DNA of 64,000 bases from Avena insularis. Taxonomy: Eukaryota > Streptophyta > Magnoliopsida > Poales > Poaceae. Position 1 is the first letter of the stretch. Each line of letters opens with the position of its first letter. The DNA lies in NCBI GenBank assembly GCA_023614405.1, contig CM042685.1, forward strand, positions 87,348,684 to 87,412,683, read 5' to 3'. Position numbers and translations under genes: made by a program. Of the stretch, positions 53,821 through 64,000 are shown piece by piece. The notes under the pieces were generated by a model that ran no database searches, was not told where the DNA came from, and saw only the letters and a program-made list of their open reading frames with translations.

Positions 53821-54640
53821 GGCGAAGATTTCCGAGCGCTCACGGAGGAATTCGACGAGCACGCTTTCCTATGTGAGGTTGAGGTCGTTGGAGATTAGCG
53901 ACGTCTTGGGGGCATCAGTTGGGTGGACCTGCACCTTTTTCGTGTTGACTGTGGAGTCGAACGACATGTCAGGTGAGTTTTTCCTGGCGACTGGGAGTGC
54001 TCCGTTGTCTGTCACCTCTCGGATCCTTGTGAGTTCCTCTTGCATGCCGAACGACTGGGAGATTCTGTTGAAATATCTATTGTAGTGGTACGATCGGGTG
54101 AAGCTCCCCTGGACTGTGATGAGGCCCTTGGGCCCTAGCATCTTGAACAGCAGGTACACGTAGTGTGGTACTGCTAGGAATCTTGCGAACGCCACGCGCC
54201 CGAGGATGGCGTGGTACTATGATGGCCAATCCACCTCTTCAAACTTGAGCCTCTCGCATCGAAAGTTTGCAGGCTTGCCAAACATGACGTCGAGCTATAT
54301 TTTCCCAGGGGATATATGCCCTTCCCTAGGACTATGTCGTGGAACGTTGTGTCGGATTGTTCCAGGTTGCACATCGGGATCCGCATGCTGCGAGGGTGCT
54401 GGCGAACATCAGGTTGATGCTGCTGCCACCGTCTATGAAGACGCGGCTCATCTCGAATCCTCTAATCTGCACAGCAAGCACCAGGGCAGCATGACCTGGG
54501 CGAGGGATATGGCGAGGGTGATCCGAGCAATCGAATGTGATGCAGGATTCCGAGCCACTGAGGTACTCAGGGATGGCAGGCAGAGCGGTTACAGCGGGGC
54601 TGACCTGTCGAGTGATCTTCTTTTGCACCCTATTGGTAGG
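53821..54640 (-). pseudogene. Tat aspartic protease region, copy 2
   Basis: The minus-strand ORF 54332-54628 reads ITFDCSDHPRHIPRPGHAAL and then MSRVFIDGGSSINLMF, the DGG active-site region. A one-base loss near 54388 relative to copy 1 shifts the frame after this. The ORF 53869-54195 continues toward RT. Both pieces correspond to those of copy 1. Confidence 0.65.
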
Positions 54641-54649
54641 GCGTCCCTT

Positions 54650-56258
54650 CTAGATCAACAGGGACCCTCTTGGCGGCAGGTATCCGCCAGTGCTGTTGTT
54701 TGGTGGAGGTGTGATTGTTGGATTCGACGGTCCCATGGGTGGTGGTGGAGGAGCTCCGTGGGCGATGTCACCTGGTGCAGGTGCTGGTCCGAACCCAGGG
54801 TTCACGATCTGGCATCGCAATTGGGTTAGACCCTCGCTGAGTCTCTGGAACTCGCGCCAGTCCTTGAGCATGTGGCTGGCCTTCTTTTTGCCATCCTGCT
54901 TGTCGATGTAGAAGTGGATGGTGAAGGGACCCGACAACTTGTCATATGCCGAGGGTTCATCATCACGGCCGCGAAGCTGCCATGTTTGTGTTGAGTGTCA
55001 GCCATCGTGGAAGTTTCCTCCGCGGTATCCTCCGCTGCTGTGGTTGCCATTGTTGCGTCGATCGTCGTAGCCAGCCACAACCATGTCGACTCTGTCGCGG
55101 TCGTCGTAGACGCACGATCTTCTCTTGCTGCGGCGTTCGCGCCTGCGTCCATATTCGTCCTCATCATCCGAATGCATTCGGTGGAGGGAATCCTCGCCAT
55201 CTTCCCACCTATTGGCGATGTCCATGAGGTGGTCGAGTGACTTGGGCTTGACGCGCCCAAGTTCTTCTTTGAAGTCCGGCCGTTGACACCATCCTTGAAG
55301 GCATCGATCTTCCTCTCCTCGGAGATGTGTGCCGCGGAGTTCTTGATGTTGGACCAGTGCAAGATGTACGAGCGAATGGATTCGCCCGTACGTTGAGTAC
55401 ATGCCCGCAGTTCCTCGATTGAGGCTGGCCTCTTGCTGGTGCCCTTGAAGTTTCGGATGAATCTGTATGCCAGTTCCACCCAGCTTCGGATGGATCCTAA
55501 CGACAGGTTGCTGAGCCAGTTACGGGCTGCGCATGTTAGCTGCAGCTGAAGGCATTGCAGGGCGGTGTTCTTGTTACCACCATGCATCTTGACGGACGAG
55601 AGGTGGTCACTGAGCCAGGCCTTCGGATCCTGCGTGTCGTCGAACTTCGGAGTGTCCGAAGGAAGCTTGAAATTTTTCAGCATCCGTGTGCGCCGAACAG
55701 ATCTGCTGAAGCATCGGGCTTGGCACATTTCTCCATCGTCATCCTCTTCGGATTCGGTTGAGCACGCACGTTTGGCACGTGCCTTGTCGACCTTGCGCTG
55801 GGCGAGGTCATTTCGAGCGTCACAGCCGCTGTTGCAACGTCTTGGGATCTTGCGTCCTCGAGGTAGATCGTGCTCATCCTCGTCGGATGAGGGTGTAGGG
55901 CTACGGTTGAATCAGACCATAGCCTTTTACTTCGGCTCCGTGGGAAATTCATCGTGGAGCGCAGCTCCGACGAGTCCGAGCCCGGCTAGCGCAGACTTGC
56001 ACATGGCACTCTTCGGGTCCCCCACCGGAGGTGGATGAGATGCGAGGTACGTGGTCGCTGCCATGATCGCAGCATGTGGCGTCTTCGGTATGACGTTGCT
56101 ATTGACGTACATCTCCATGAAGGATGTGTTGAGGGTTTTGGTGACCTCATGTCGTGCGGCGGGGTCCATGTGCTCTGTGCAAGAGAGATGCTTGTTGGCA
56201 TGATTGACGTATGAGATGGAGCCACTAGGGGCGGAGAGCGCAGCTTGCCGCGTGCTAG
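54650..56258 (-). pseudogene. Tat gag, copy 2, N-terminus truncated
   Basis: The gag core, in the ORF at 54826-55728, has PKAWLSDHLSSVKM, CAARNWLSNL and IEELRACTQR. As in copy 1, the reading shifts frame near 55275 (DFKEELGRVKPKSLDH). Upstream coding (55927-56307) ends at the ctag junction, so the first 466 bases of gag, including the start codon, are gone. Confidence 0.75.
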
Positions 56259-56760
56259 TCATAGATGTAGTTGGATGGCGGTCTATGTATCTTATTGTAT
56301 TGCCCAATCAACCTCATAGTATCTTTCTAACTAGTAATTGCATTGTTATTCCTTGCTCAGTTCTTGTCAATTGCCCTGCTGTAATTTGTATACCCTTCAT
56401 GCCATGTTGTTTATCTAAGGGGAGCACCTCTAGTGAACTATGGACCCCGGTCCAATCTTTACCATTGATACATCCTCCACTGTTACTTGTTTACTTGCTG
56501 CAAACCACCATTACCTTCCACACCATACGTTTAATCCTTTGTTACAGCAAACCGGTGAGCTTGACAACCTCACTGATTCGTTGGGACAAAGTCTTGAGTT
56601 TGTGTTGTGCAGGTCTCCACGTTGTTTTCAACACCTGTGTGATGTTTCCTTCCTCCTTATGGTTCGATAACCTCGGTTTCAACTGAGGGAAAACTTGCTG
56701 CTGTGCTCTTCACACCCTGCGCTTGGGGTTACCAACAAAGTGCAATGTCGAGCACCATCA
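56255..56760 (+). mobile_element. Remnant of Athila-like LTR 3' end
   Basis: This matches 25660-26165, the last 506 bases of the 3' LTR of the non-autonomous Athila-like element, with about 2.5% difference by eye. It joins Tat copy 2 at the shared ctag and is followed by the same Tekay LTR sequence (cttatgcatc) as at 26166. So it is a remnant carried in the duplicated block and not a new insertion. Confidence 0.85.
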
Positions 56761-57301
56761 CTTATGCATCAAGGTACTCATTTTTGGAAAACTCTCAAAA
56801 CCTTCACCACTTGGCATACCCGAGCTCACCCATGTCACCACAACGCGGACACGCTTCTACAAGCCGTGCCACCCTCACCCATGATGTCTAGGAGGTAGCC
56901 GTGACCTCACCGCCATCGCCTGTGTACGCGCCGACCAACGATAGCCCATGGAGATGCCAGCGCAGCCGCACCCATTTAACACTCGACCATGCCGATCGCC
57001 GCGCTAGAGCACTGAGCAATCCCGCGCGACCAAGCCGCGCCTCGCTGTTCCCTTGCACCAACCTGTTCGCCGCGACGCCAGCAATCTCCCAGACATGCCC
57101 GTTTGACCCTGCGCGCTCCGTGACCACCGTACGCCGTGACGAAAGCCCTTGGTACCAACGCAAAGCATGGACGTTCCCGACCAACTGAGACCGCGCCTCG
57201 TCGTGCCACTGTGCGCATGGAGACTTCCCTAAAGCCCTTCGCCGACCTACACCCTCAGCCATGCTGATAGCTTCATGTAACGATGTCTCCAATGAGCTAG
57301 A
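56761..57301 (+). mobile_element. Tekay LTR piece, duplicated copy (upstream of CACTA2)
   Basis: Counterpart of 26166-26706, including the aga 3-mer (57299-57301) at the CACTA2 border. In this GC-rich part the two copies differ at about 6% of sites, mostly C/T and G/A. No supported gene. Confidence 0.85.
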
Positions 57302-60300
57302 CACTATTAGGAAAATGCTTATAGGTAAACTTAGTACTAGTGTCCCACAGCTAAAATGATGGGTCACTTAAATATACTAGTGATGCACCCCGTAAGGGTG
57401 CTCCACTAGTATTCGAATACTAGTGACCCACACATAACTTGATGCATCACTTATATATTATATTGGACATCCCCACTTATAAGTGGGGCACCCCGTAAGG
57501 GTGCCTCACTAGTATTGTACTAGTGAGCCCCCCTTACAGGGTGCGCCACTTATAGGTGGGGGTGACCGGCTCGTGGTAGGTGGTAGTCTTGTAGTGGCGC
57601 ACCATATACCGGTGCCTCACTACTAACCTGGCAACACTTTTAAGCACATGGATGAAGCCACCTACCACCCTATTTTAAGCACATGGATGAAGCCACCTAC
57701 CACCCTATTTTACCCTCCTCTTTCTCCTCTCCCGAAAAGTAGATCTGGACGTGGATCTCTTTCTTCCCACCTCATTTCTTCCATTTTTCACCATTATAGC
57801 TTGTGCAACTCACTTTGGTTCATACATATGTAAGTAAAACCTCTTTTCTTACTCCTAAATCTACTCGAACTCCTAGTCCTAGCTTGTTTTTTGCATGGTT
57901 TCGTACATACTCTTTCTTGTTATACCTATTTTTGTTTGAAGTATATGTAAGTGAAGGTTCTCCCTACACTACGCTGATCAAGAAAAATACACCACAACCC
58001 TACCTAAAAGAGGTCTCCCGTTCAAGAGAAGAACACTAGACGCTAGTACGCTCCGAATCACTACGTTTCATATGTGTGGACATGCAAAATTTATACTGTA
58101 TATGGATGGATGGATGAAATTATTAATCAACTTATTCTTATTTTGTAATGAACATGCAAAATTTATACTATATATGGATGGATGAAATTATTAATCAACT
58201 TGTTTTTATTTTGTAATTTTCTTTTATGGTTTTTAATAATATTTTGACATCTAGAATATTAAAACTGTGTTTTAGACTCCTACTTTTTATTATATTTGGA
58301 TAATGTCTATATATTTAAAAATATACTTTCTAAAATATTAAAACTCTGTTTTAGACTCCTAGTTTATATTATATTTAGATAATGTTTATACATTTCATTT
58401 AAAATGTACTTTAAAAATTTAGCCACAAGGAATAGAACCTGGGTTGCCAACCTACTGAAACAAATGGACAACCACTAGACTACGTGTAGAAATTGAATAA
58501 CAATTAATCCCCCTTAGCCTTTTTGTCTTAATACCCCTCCTTCATATGCCACTTATAATCTATCCCAACAGTTAAGTGCAACGCCTATTCTTTTGTTTTC
58601 TTCGATTTCTTCGCTGGTCAACTGCTACTTGTCCACTGCTCGAAGCCGCCGCCGTCTGTCGATGTCCATTGCTTGAAGCCGCCGTCGCTTCCATTCCTAC
58701 CTGCTGCCGCGAGCACCGTCGAGGTGAGCGCCACTCCCCTCCCCATCTCCATTCTCCTCTCCCCAATCTCATAGTGCCACGGTCCCCCGCCCCTTTCTTC
58801 TTTCTTAGACCGATCCAGCCGCACCCGAAGACCACCACGCTGCTCTTCGCCTCGCTCCGCTGTCGTCGATGCGCCGTGGATCCCGAGCCGCCCGTGGAGG
58901 TGCGGCCCGTGCAGGTGCCGCCCATGGAAGAGCGCGCCGGAGGAGCCGCCCGTGCAGCCGCCGTCCGCGACCGCGTCGTCCTCCGCCCTCTTCTTCCTCG
59001 GAGGTGAGCCCTTCCTCCACTCCTCGTCTCCACTCCCCTCTGTCGGCTGTTGACAGACCTGACCTGCTGGTCGCAACTATGCAACATCAGCCGCTGCTGT
59101 TGGACAAGATGGCCGTGTTCGCCATCAGTGCCAGCACTGCTCCGCTGGGTGCCACAACGACTCTCTCGTGTTCCTGGGTTCTAGTTATGTAGGAGGTAGC
59201 CTGAGACTTTATTTACGGATGCAAATTTCTCAATGATTGTACACAGCCACTAATTGTGTTGTTCATACTGAATTGTGTGGTTAAATACAAGGTCACATTA
59301 GTACTGCCTCAACCATAAATTAGTTGACCGATGCTACCACTTGGTCGTTGTTCAAACATAGTATATCTGAAATTATAAATCAGACAAAAATTAAGGTGGT
59401 CCAACATCAGCATCTACATATGAATCAGTCAAACTTAGTATATCTGAAATTCTGAAATGTTTGACCGATGCCTCATCCATTTAAATTAGCAGCCCAAAAT
59501 CAGGATATACACGATCTTTAAGCTAGTCTAACTTTTCTATTCCATTCATATTTCACAGCACGAACTAAGACCTACTATATGCCCATGAGTTGCCATGGTA
59601 CCATATATGCACAATATAACTTGCAGATTAGAAAAACATATGCACAATATAAGAATCAGTCAAAACTTTTATTCAGCTCCATACTTGTATATCGGACATC
59701 TTATTCAATTTTGACATAAAGATGTGGCTCATGCTCTGAATCTTCCTAATTTTCATACTCTGGTTTGCCTTGAACTAAAATCATTAGTTTTGTTTTGGTA
59801 GAATAGCTTCCAGTATTGATTTGCCTTGAACAAATTATAAGTATTTTTTGGAACTTATCCATTCTTATCATGTACAGGATTAGGACAGGTCCATCTATTT
59901 ATGTTTTATTACTAAAGTAGAAATTATACAATCTAATACATATGTACATCAGCTGATATATGTGTATATACAGAAGCTGTTCAGCAACCAGCGAAATTGA
60001 TATGATTGATACTGATATGTGTGTATGTACATCAACGCATTTTTCTGCATAATTATCTAGTGCTGGAGCACTTTTTTTGTGGCTGTGTAGCTGTGTGAAG
60101 ATCTGGTTCTGCCTCTAGGATTTTCTTTGTGCAGGGAATTTATTTGAGTTGCCCCTTTTTATGAGTTTTACATCTTTCTTCACCCATCATTTGATTATCA
60201 TGTCAAAAAGCTTGCTTTCATTTGCCTAATACTATCTATCTTGTTACAGAGATGAAGAAGTGTTATGTCGTGTACATCAACGATGTTCTAGGAGTGTATG

Positions 60301-60983
60301 AAGAGTGGGAAAACTGTCTGAAGAAAGTGAACAAGTTCCCATGAAACAACCACAAATACTATAAGAGTAGAGAGGTGCAAGCTAAGTGGAGAACCACCCG
60401 AGGAAACGGAATCAGAACCGGATGAAGATCTATCGTAGTCCTCGCCGTCGTGATTGCGGTTCTAATGTATTCGATGGTGGTTTAGGTGACTACCTCCATT
60501 GAGGTGAACATGCTAGCTACTCGATCGTACATGCACCTTAATAATTTGACACTTGTCTCCATTTCAAATTCTAAGTAATGTGTTGAACTACAATTGTCTT
60601 AGTCTTATCATTGTTTAGTTCAAGTACAATATGTGATCAGTTTATATCTGTATGCATACTGTATAATGTACTGTATTTGAATCGTATAACTGTGTATAAA
60701 TACATGTACAATGTATTTAATTTTTTTTACCAAATATAGTAGTGTCCCATCATTTTTTCTACTACTGACTCACCTATATAAGTGGCGCACCTAGTTGGTG
60801 CGCCACTAGTATCCATTACTAGTGAGGCACCATGGGGGTGCGCCACTAGTATCCATTCTTAGTGAGGAACCACCAGTCCGCCGCTAGTAAAGTTTACTAG
60901 TGGCGCCATGCTAGTGGGGCACCACTAGTGGGCCACTACTATCCAAATTTGGTACCTCACTAGTAGGGTATTTCCTAGTGGTG
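57302..60983 (+). mobile_element. Non-autonomous CACTA transposon (CACTA2), duplicated copy
   Basis: Same TIRs, same subterminal repeats and same flanks (aga, cga) as 26707-30365, so this is a duplicate of one insertion and not a second transposition. It retains about 39 bases near 60430 lost from copy 1 and lacks 12 bases present in copy 1 at about 28300. The tRNA-like A/B boxes are at 58472-58482 and 58429-58439. Confidence 0.85.
60252..60485 (+). pseudogene. CACTA2 small ORF, RNase H1-N-like domain plus hydrophobic tail, duplicated copy
   Basis: From the ATG at 60252 one frame runs to a TAG at 60483-60485 (77 codons), interrupted by TGA at 60342-60344 and 60423-60425. It reads MKKCYVVYINDVLGVYEEW, NCLKKVNKFP, then NNHKYYKSREVQAKW, which fits the RNase H1 N-terminal domain. 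The end is a hydrophobic run IVVLAVVIAVLMYSMVV, a likely membrane tail. The first TGA lies where Gly is usual in the domain. The layout equals that of 38782-39032 in CACTA3. Confidence 0.68.
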
Positions 60984-63618
60984 CGAGCCATGCCACTCTG
61001 CTCCTCTCACGGGGGTATAAATAGACCCCTTCCTCTGCCTCAAAACGCACATCATTCCACTCCCCTCTCACCCAGCAATCTCTCTGACTCGTCCCCGGAG
61101 CAAGGCAAGCACCACACCGCTGGAAGTTCACCGAAGCCTATCGCTGTAGTGAAGAAGAGGAACCATCGCTAGGAGCCACCCCAGGAGCTGCCATGACCAT
61201 CGTTCGAACCACCGTCATCGACAAGCTCGTTTACCCACCTCGTCGAACTTAGCTGGATCCCTGGTAAGCCCCCGACGACACCCGCCATAGCGCTAGGGTT
61301 AGAATCTCGCGTGTACCGTGTGACGGAGACGACGACGCGGAGCCGTCGATCGTGCTCTAATTGTGCGTTCTAGATTGAAGGATACCGCTTCGCGTTGGAT
61401 TAGTCACTGACGCATGGGACCAACCCTGGTTCCGCTACAAGCGCATCACGAGTTGGCCTACCCGTTAGCATTCCCATGAGCTATAAATTCAAACTTAGTT
61501 TTTTCTTTTATTTCAAAACCCTATAAAGTAGATGACTTTAAAATTCAATTCAGGAATATTCACTAAACAAAATTGAATGAAACCAATTTTTCTAGAAAGT
61601 AGATGAAAATCTGTAGACACTCTCGTTGTATTCAAACAGTTTGAATTTGTAGATCATCCCTAGCAAAAATAACAAGGCAAAGACTTTTATAACTTCAAAC
61701 ATTTTTCTAAAATCAGCCATAACTGCTTTTGAGTTGATTCCAACTCTCAAAAATCACATTAGCCATGATCTATCTGAATATGTAAAAATATATAGTTTTA
61801 CATGAAGTAGTCCTGGGCCAAAATTAAAGAATTGCCTTATAGTCATTTCTAGTTACATAAATATTTTTATTTGACATTATTAAACTTGGTAATTTAGGCT
61901 GACCACTTTAAATCACATTCCCAAGTATTGGAATATGTGGTGAGGACATGTGTCAATATGATTCCATATTTGAATTGGAGAATATTAAAACTTAGGTAAC
62001 TTTTCAACGAGTAGAAATTACTTTTCTAAAATAAGATAAATAAAATCTTGTCACCCTTTTCTTGTAATGATAGAGAAGATGCTAAATCATCTAGTTTGGA
62101 TCTTTGTGTGCTAAATAGAAGTGGTTAAGTATTGTTTGGTGACTATGTACCTCGTATTTATTTATAGACGCTAGTACCAACCCGGGCTATGAGGAGGAAG
62201 AATTCTACGAAGAAGAGGAAGAGAACTACGACCATTGTACCAACCAAGGCAAGCTACACTATGCAAGATAGAACTATGCATACTATTAGGATACCACCTT
62301 GATTATACCAATCCTAAGTTTTACATGCAAGCTTTATCTTTTCTCCCTTTTATTAAAGTTGCTCTGTTAGTTAATTAATTGGTGATTAGTGGAAAAATAG
62401 GAAAGATGCCATCAAGAGCATAAAACTAGGTGTAGGTAGTTACACTAATCTTTATCAAATAGTGACACCCTCATTGATAAATGCTAGTGCTAAACTAATC
62501 TTTATGACTATAGATGGGAGCACTTTTATAAAATAATTATGAAAACCTTGGAATGATGAGTCATTCTATTGAAATGTCTTGACATGTGTTATGGAACACA
62601 ATGAGTTGATGATGATACTGAATGAAGTATGTTCCCTGACTTTGATAAAAACTTTGGTTCGGTTCGGATGCGATATCATTCCAATTTTACCGTACATCCA
62701 CAATACCTGAGTTGGGGTAGGGCTTAACTGGAAGTTTATGTGTCTTAGTATGGGTTCCCTCGCGGAACGAGGTTGAGCTGAGGCTACCTTGTGAATATGA
62801 ATGCCCACCTATGCAGTTCCCGGGATGGCAGATGGCCATGGTTGGGAGGCCAAACTCATAGGGGAGGTGCCTATACTAGGGTGTGTAATTGAAAGGTTAG
62901 GATTGATTATCCGCATACCAAGGATGATAATTTAGGGTTATCCCTGAAGGATGTATCGAATGTTGTGGTGAAAGTGTACCACCTTTGCAGAGTGTGAAAC
63001 TATTCGAATAGCCGTGTCCGTGGTCATGGACAGTTGGATGGCCATACTGTTCCGTTGTCACATGTTTTCAAAATGACTTGTGACTCGAATTATGACTATG
63101 ATTGACCACACAGAGTTGTGGACATGAAACTAGCTTTCCCTCTTGAGTAATATGGACAAATAAAGTTAGGTCATTACTACTAAGTACTTATGAAATAAAA
63201 TTGGCTTATTGCAAACAAACCTAGAGCTTAGGATTCCTACTAGAATGGTATTACTTCTTAGGTGATATTTTGCGAGTACTTTAAAAGTACTCATGGCTTT
63301 GTCCCTGGATATTCCCATGGCCAGAATTTGAAGGGGAGTATGAGGAGGACGGACAGTAGGACGCCTATGATAACTAGGACCATCTCCCATTGTCAGCATT
63401 TCCTGTGACCATGAAGATGGAGCCTCTACTACGTTTTTTTCGCTGCTTTGATTTGTATTCAGACTTGATCTTATGATCAACTATTTATAAGACTATTATG
63501 GTTTATAATGGATGATGTACTGTGCTATCAATTCTGTTATGTCTCGCAAAAATGGTAATCCTGGGATTGCGATGTACGGCATAACAGGCATCTAGGATTA
63601 AAAATTTGGGTGTTGACA
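60984..63618 (+). mobile_element. Tekay LTR, duplicated copy (promoter to 3' end)
   Basis: Counterpart of 30366-32955, with TATA box at 61016-61024, donor-like gtaag at 61264, acidic segment near 62186-62250 and LTR end gggtgttgaca at 63608-63618. It differs from the first copy by about 3% in AT-rich parts. This copy keeps the final CA where the first has TA. Confidence 0.87.
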
Positions 63619-64000
63619 ATAATCATGCAGAGCAACAAAACATTATTAATCAAAGCATAAAGTGATATCTCAAGTCAAAAGCTAAATGATCTTATACGCT
63701 AAGGTGACTGGTTCATAGTCATAACATGGTGTAAGCATGTGCCAAGTCAACCCAAATAAAGCATCAAAGGAGAATACCACAATATTATGATTTTGTATGC
63801 TAAAATAATGCATGATTATTTCATGGCACATTAGTCAATCTCAATTGTTTGAAACAAGTCATTCTAGAAAAATAATCACTAAGAATATGTTCAAACCAAC
63901 ATCTATCATGACATGATACAGTCTAAGTCACAGTCAAAAAAAGCTTCATTTTGTACCACTACAAGCATGAAACATTCAACTCTTTTCTAACACCAATCAA
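63619..64000 (-). mobile_element. Inverted Athila-like fragment, duplicated copy, running out of the window
   Basis: Matches 32956-33340 (ataatcatgcagagc onward) with a few changes. That the sequence beyond the LTR end is the same in both places shows the whole region was duplicated, since a new LTR insertion would have different flanks. No ORF. Confidence 0.85.

Larger units (their letters stand above)
44774..56258 (-). mobile_element. Tat-lineage Ty3/Gypsy retrotransposon, copy 2
   Basis: The minus-strand order is gag (from 56258, truncated), protease, RT (53817-53050), dual RNase H (52886-51858), integrase (51808-50632), then plus-strand aORF (46528-50296), then the repeat-rich polypurine region and 3' LTR (45241-44774). 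It is more complete than copy 1 at the 3' side but loses the first 466 bases of gag. The right end switches at ctag (56255-56258) into the end of an Athila-like LTR. The base run before it, cccat, is the possible left target duplication. Confidence 0.88.

Noticed and set aside
1..64000. CRISPR arrays, prokaryotic operons, phage or plasmid genes
   Set aside because: No direct repeat-spacer pattern, no bacterial gene organisation; the introns, LTRs and CACTA termini are plant-type.

Overview
This is a gene-poor stretch of a large grass genome. I found no convincing host gene, rRNA, intact tRNA or CRISPR. Nearly every base belongs to nested transposable elements: Ty3/Gypsy LTR retrotransposons of the Tat, Tekay (chromovirus) and Athila lineages, CACTA (En/Spm-type) DNA transposons, and a solo Copia LTR that I recognise as BARE/Angela-like. 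That mix points to a Pooideae grass (wheat, barley, oat or relatives); the species cannot be resolved from sequence alone. All coding regions seen are element-encoded and most are broken by stops or frameshifts. || Layout, left to right. 1-3805: Tekay-type LTR (start lies outside the window), abutting a Tat element. 3807-12720: Tat copy 1, gag-pol on the minus strand, with an intron-bearing additional ORF (aORF) on the plus strand. 12720-14051: 3' end of a CACTA (CACTA1) with a Ulp1-protease-like gene remnant. 14052-18677: internal region of a plus-strand Tekay chromovirus (gag, PR, RT, RNase H, INT, chromodomain). Its 3' LTR is split into 18678-19116, 26166-26706 and 30366-32955 by two nested insertions: a non-autonomous Athila-like element (19117-26165) and a CACTA (CACTA2, 26707-30365). 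|| 32956-35121: inverted fragment of an Athila-like element. 35116-39569: CACTA3, with a Ulp1-like gene, a 195-198 bp tandem repeat holding a solo Copia LTR (36964-38252, perfect 5-bp TSD), a small RNase H1-N-like ORF and a clear right terminus. 39570-44773: pieces of three further LTR elements. 44774-56258: Tat copy 2, with its 3' LTR. 56255-64000: a second copy of the block at 25660-33340 (Athila LTR end, Tekay LTR interrupted by CACTA2, inverted Athila fragment). || How it fits together. The order of events can be partly read: Tekay inserted into the Athila fragment; the non-autonomous Athila element and CACTA2 then inserted into the Tekay 3' LTR; and the block was later duplicated. The junction of Tat copy 2 with the duplicated block is a 4-bp microhomology (ctag) and is most simply a deletion of about 13.4 kb from a tandem duplication of about 44 kb. 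The most interesting biology is a small CACTA-encoded protein (RNase H1-N/Cauli_VI-like domain plus hydrophobic tail) found in two different CACTAs, the antisense intron-bearing Tat gene, and acidic peptides conserved in frame inside Tekay LTRs.
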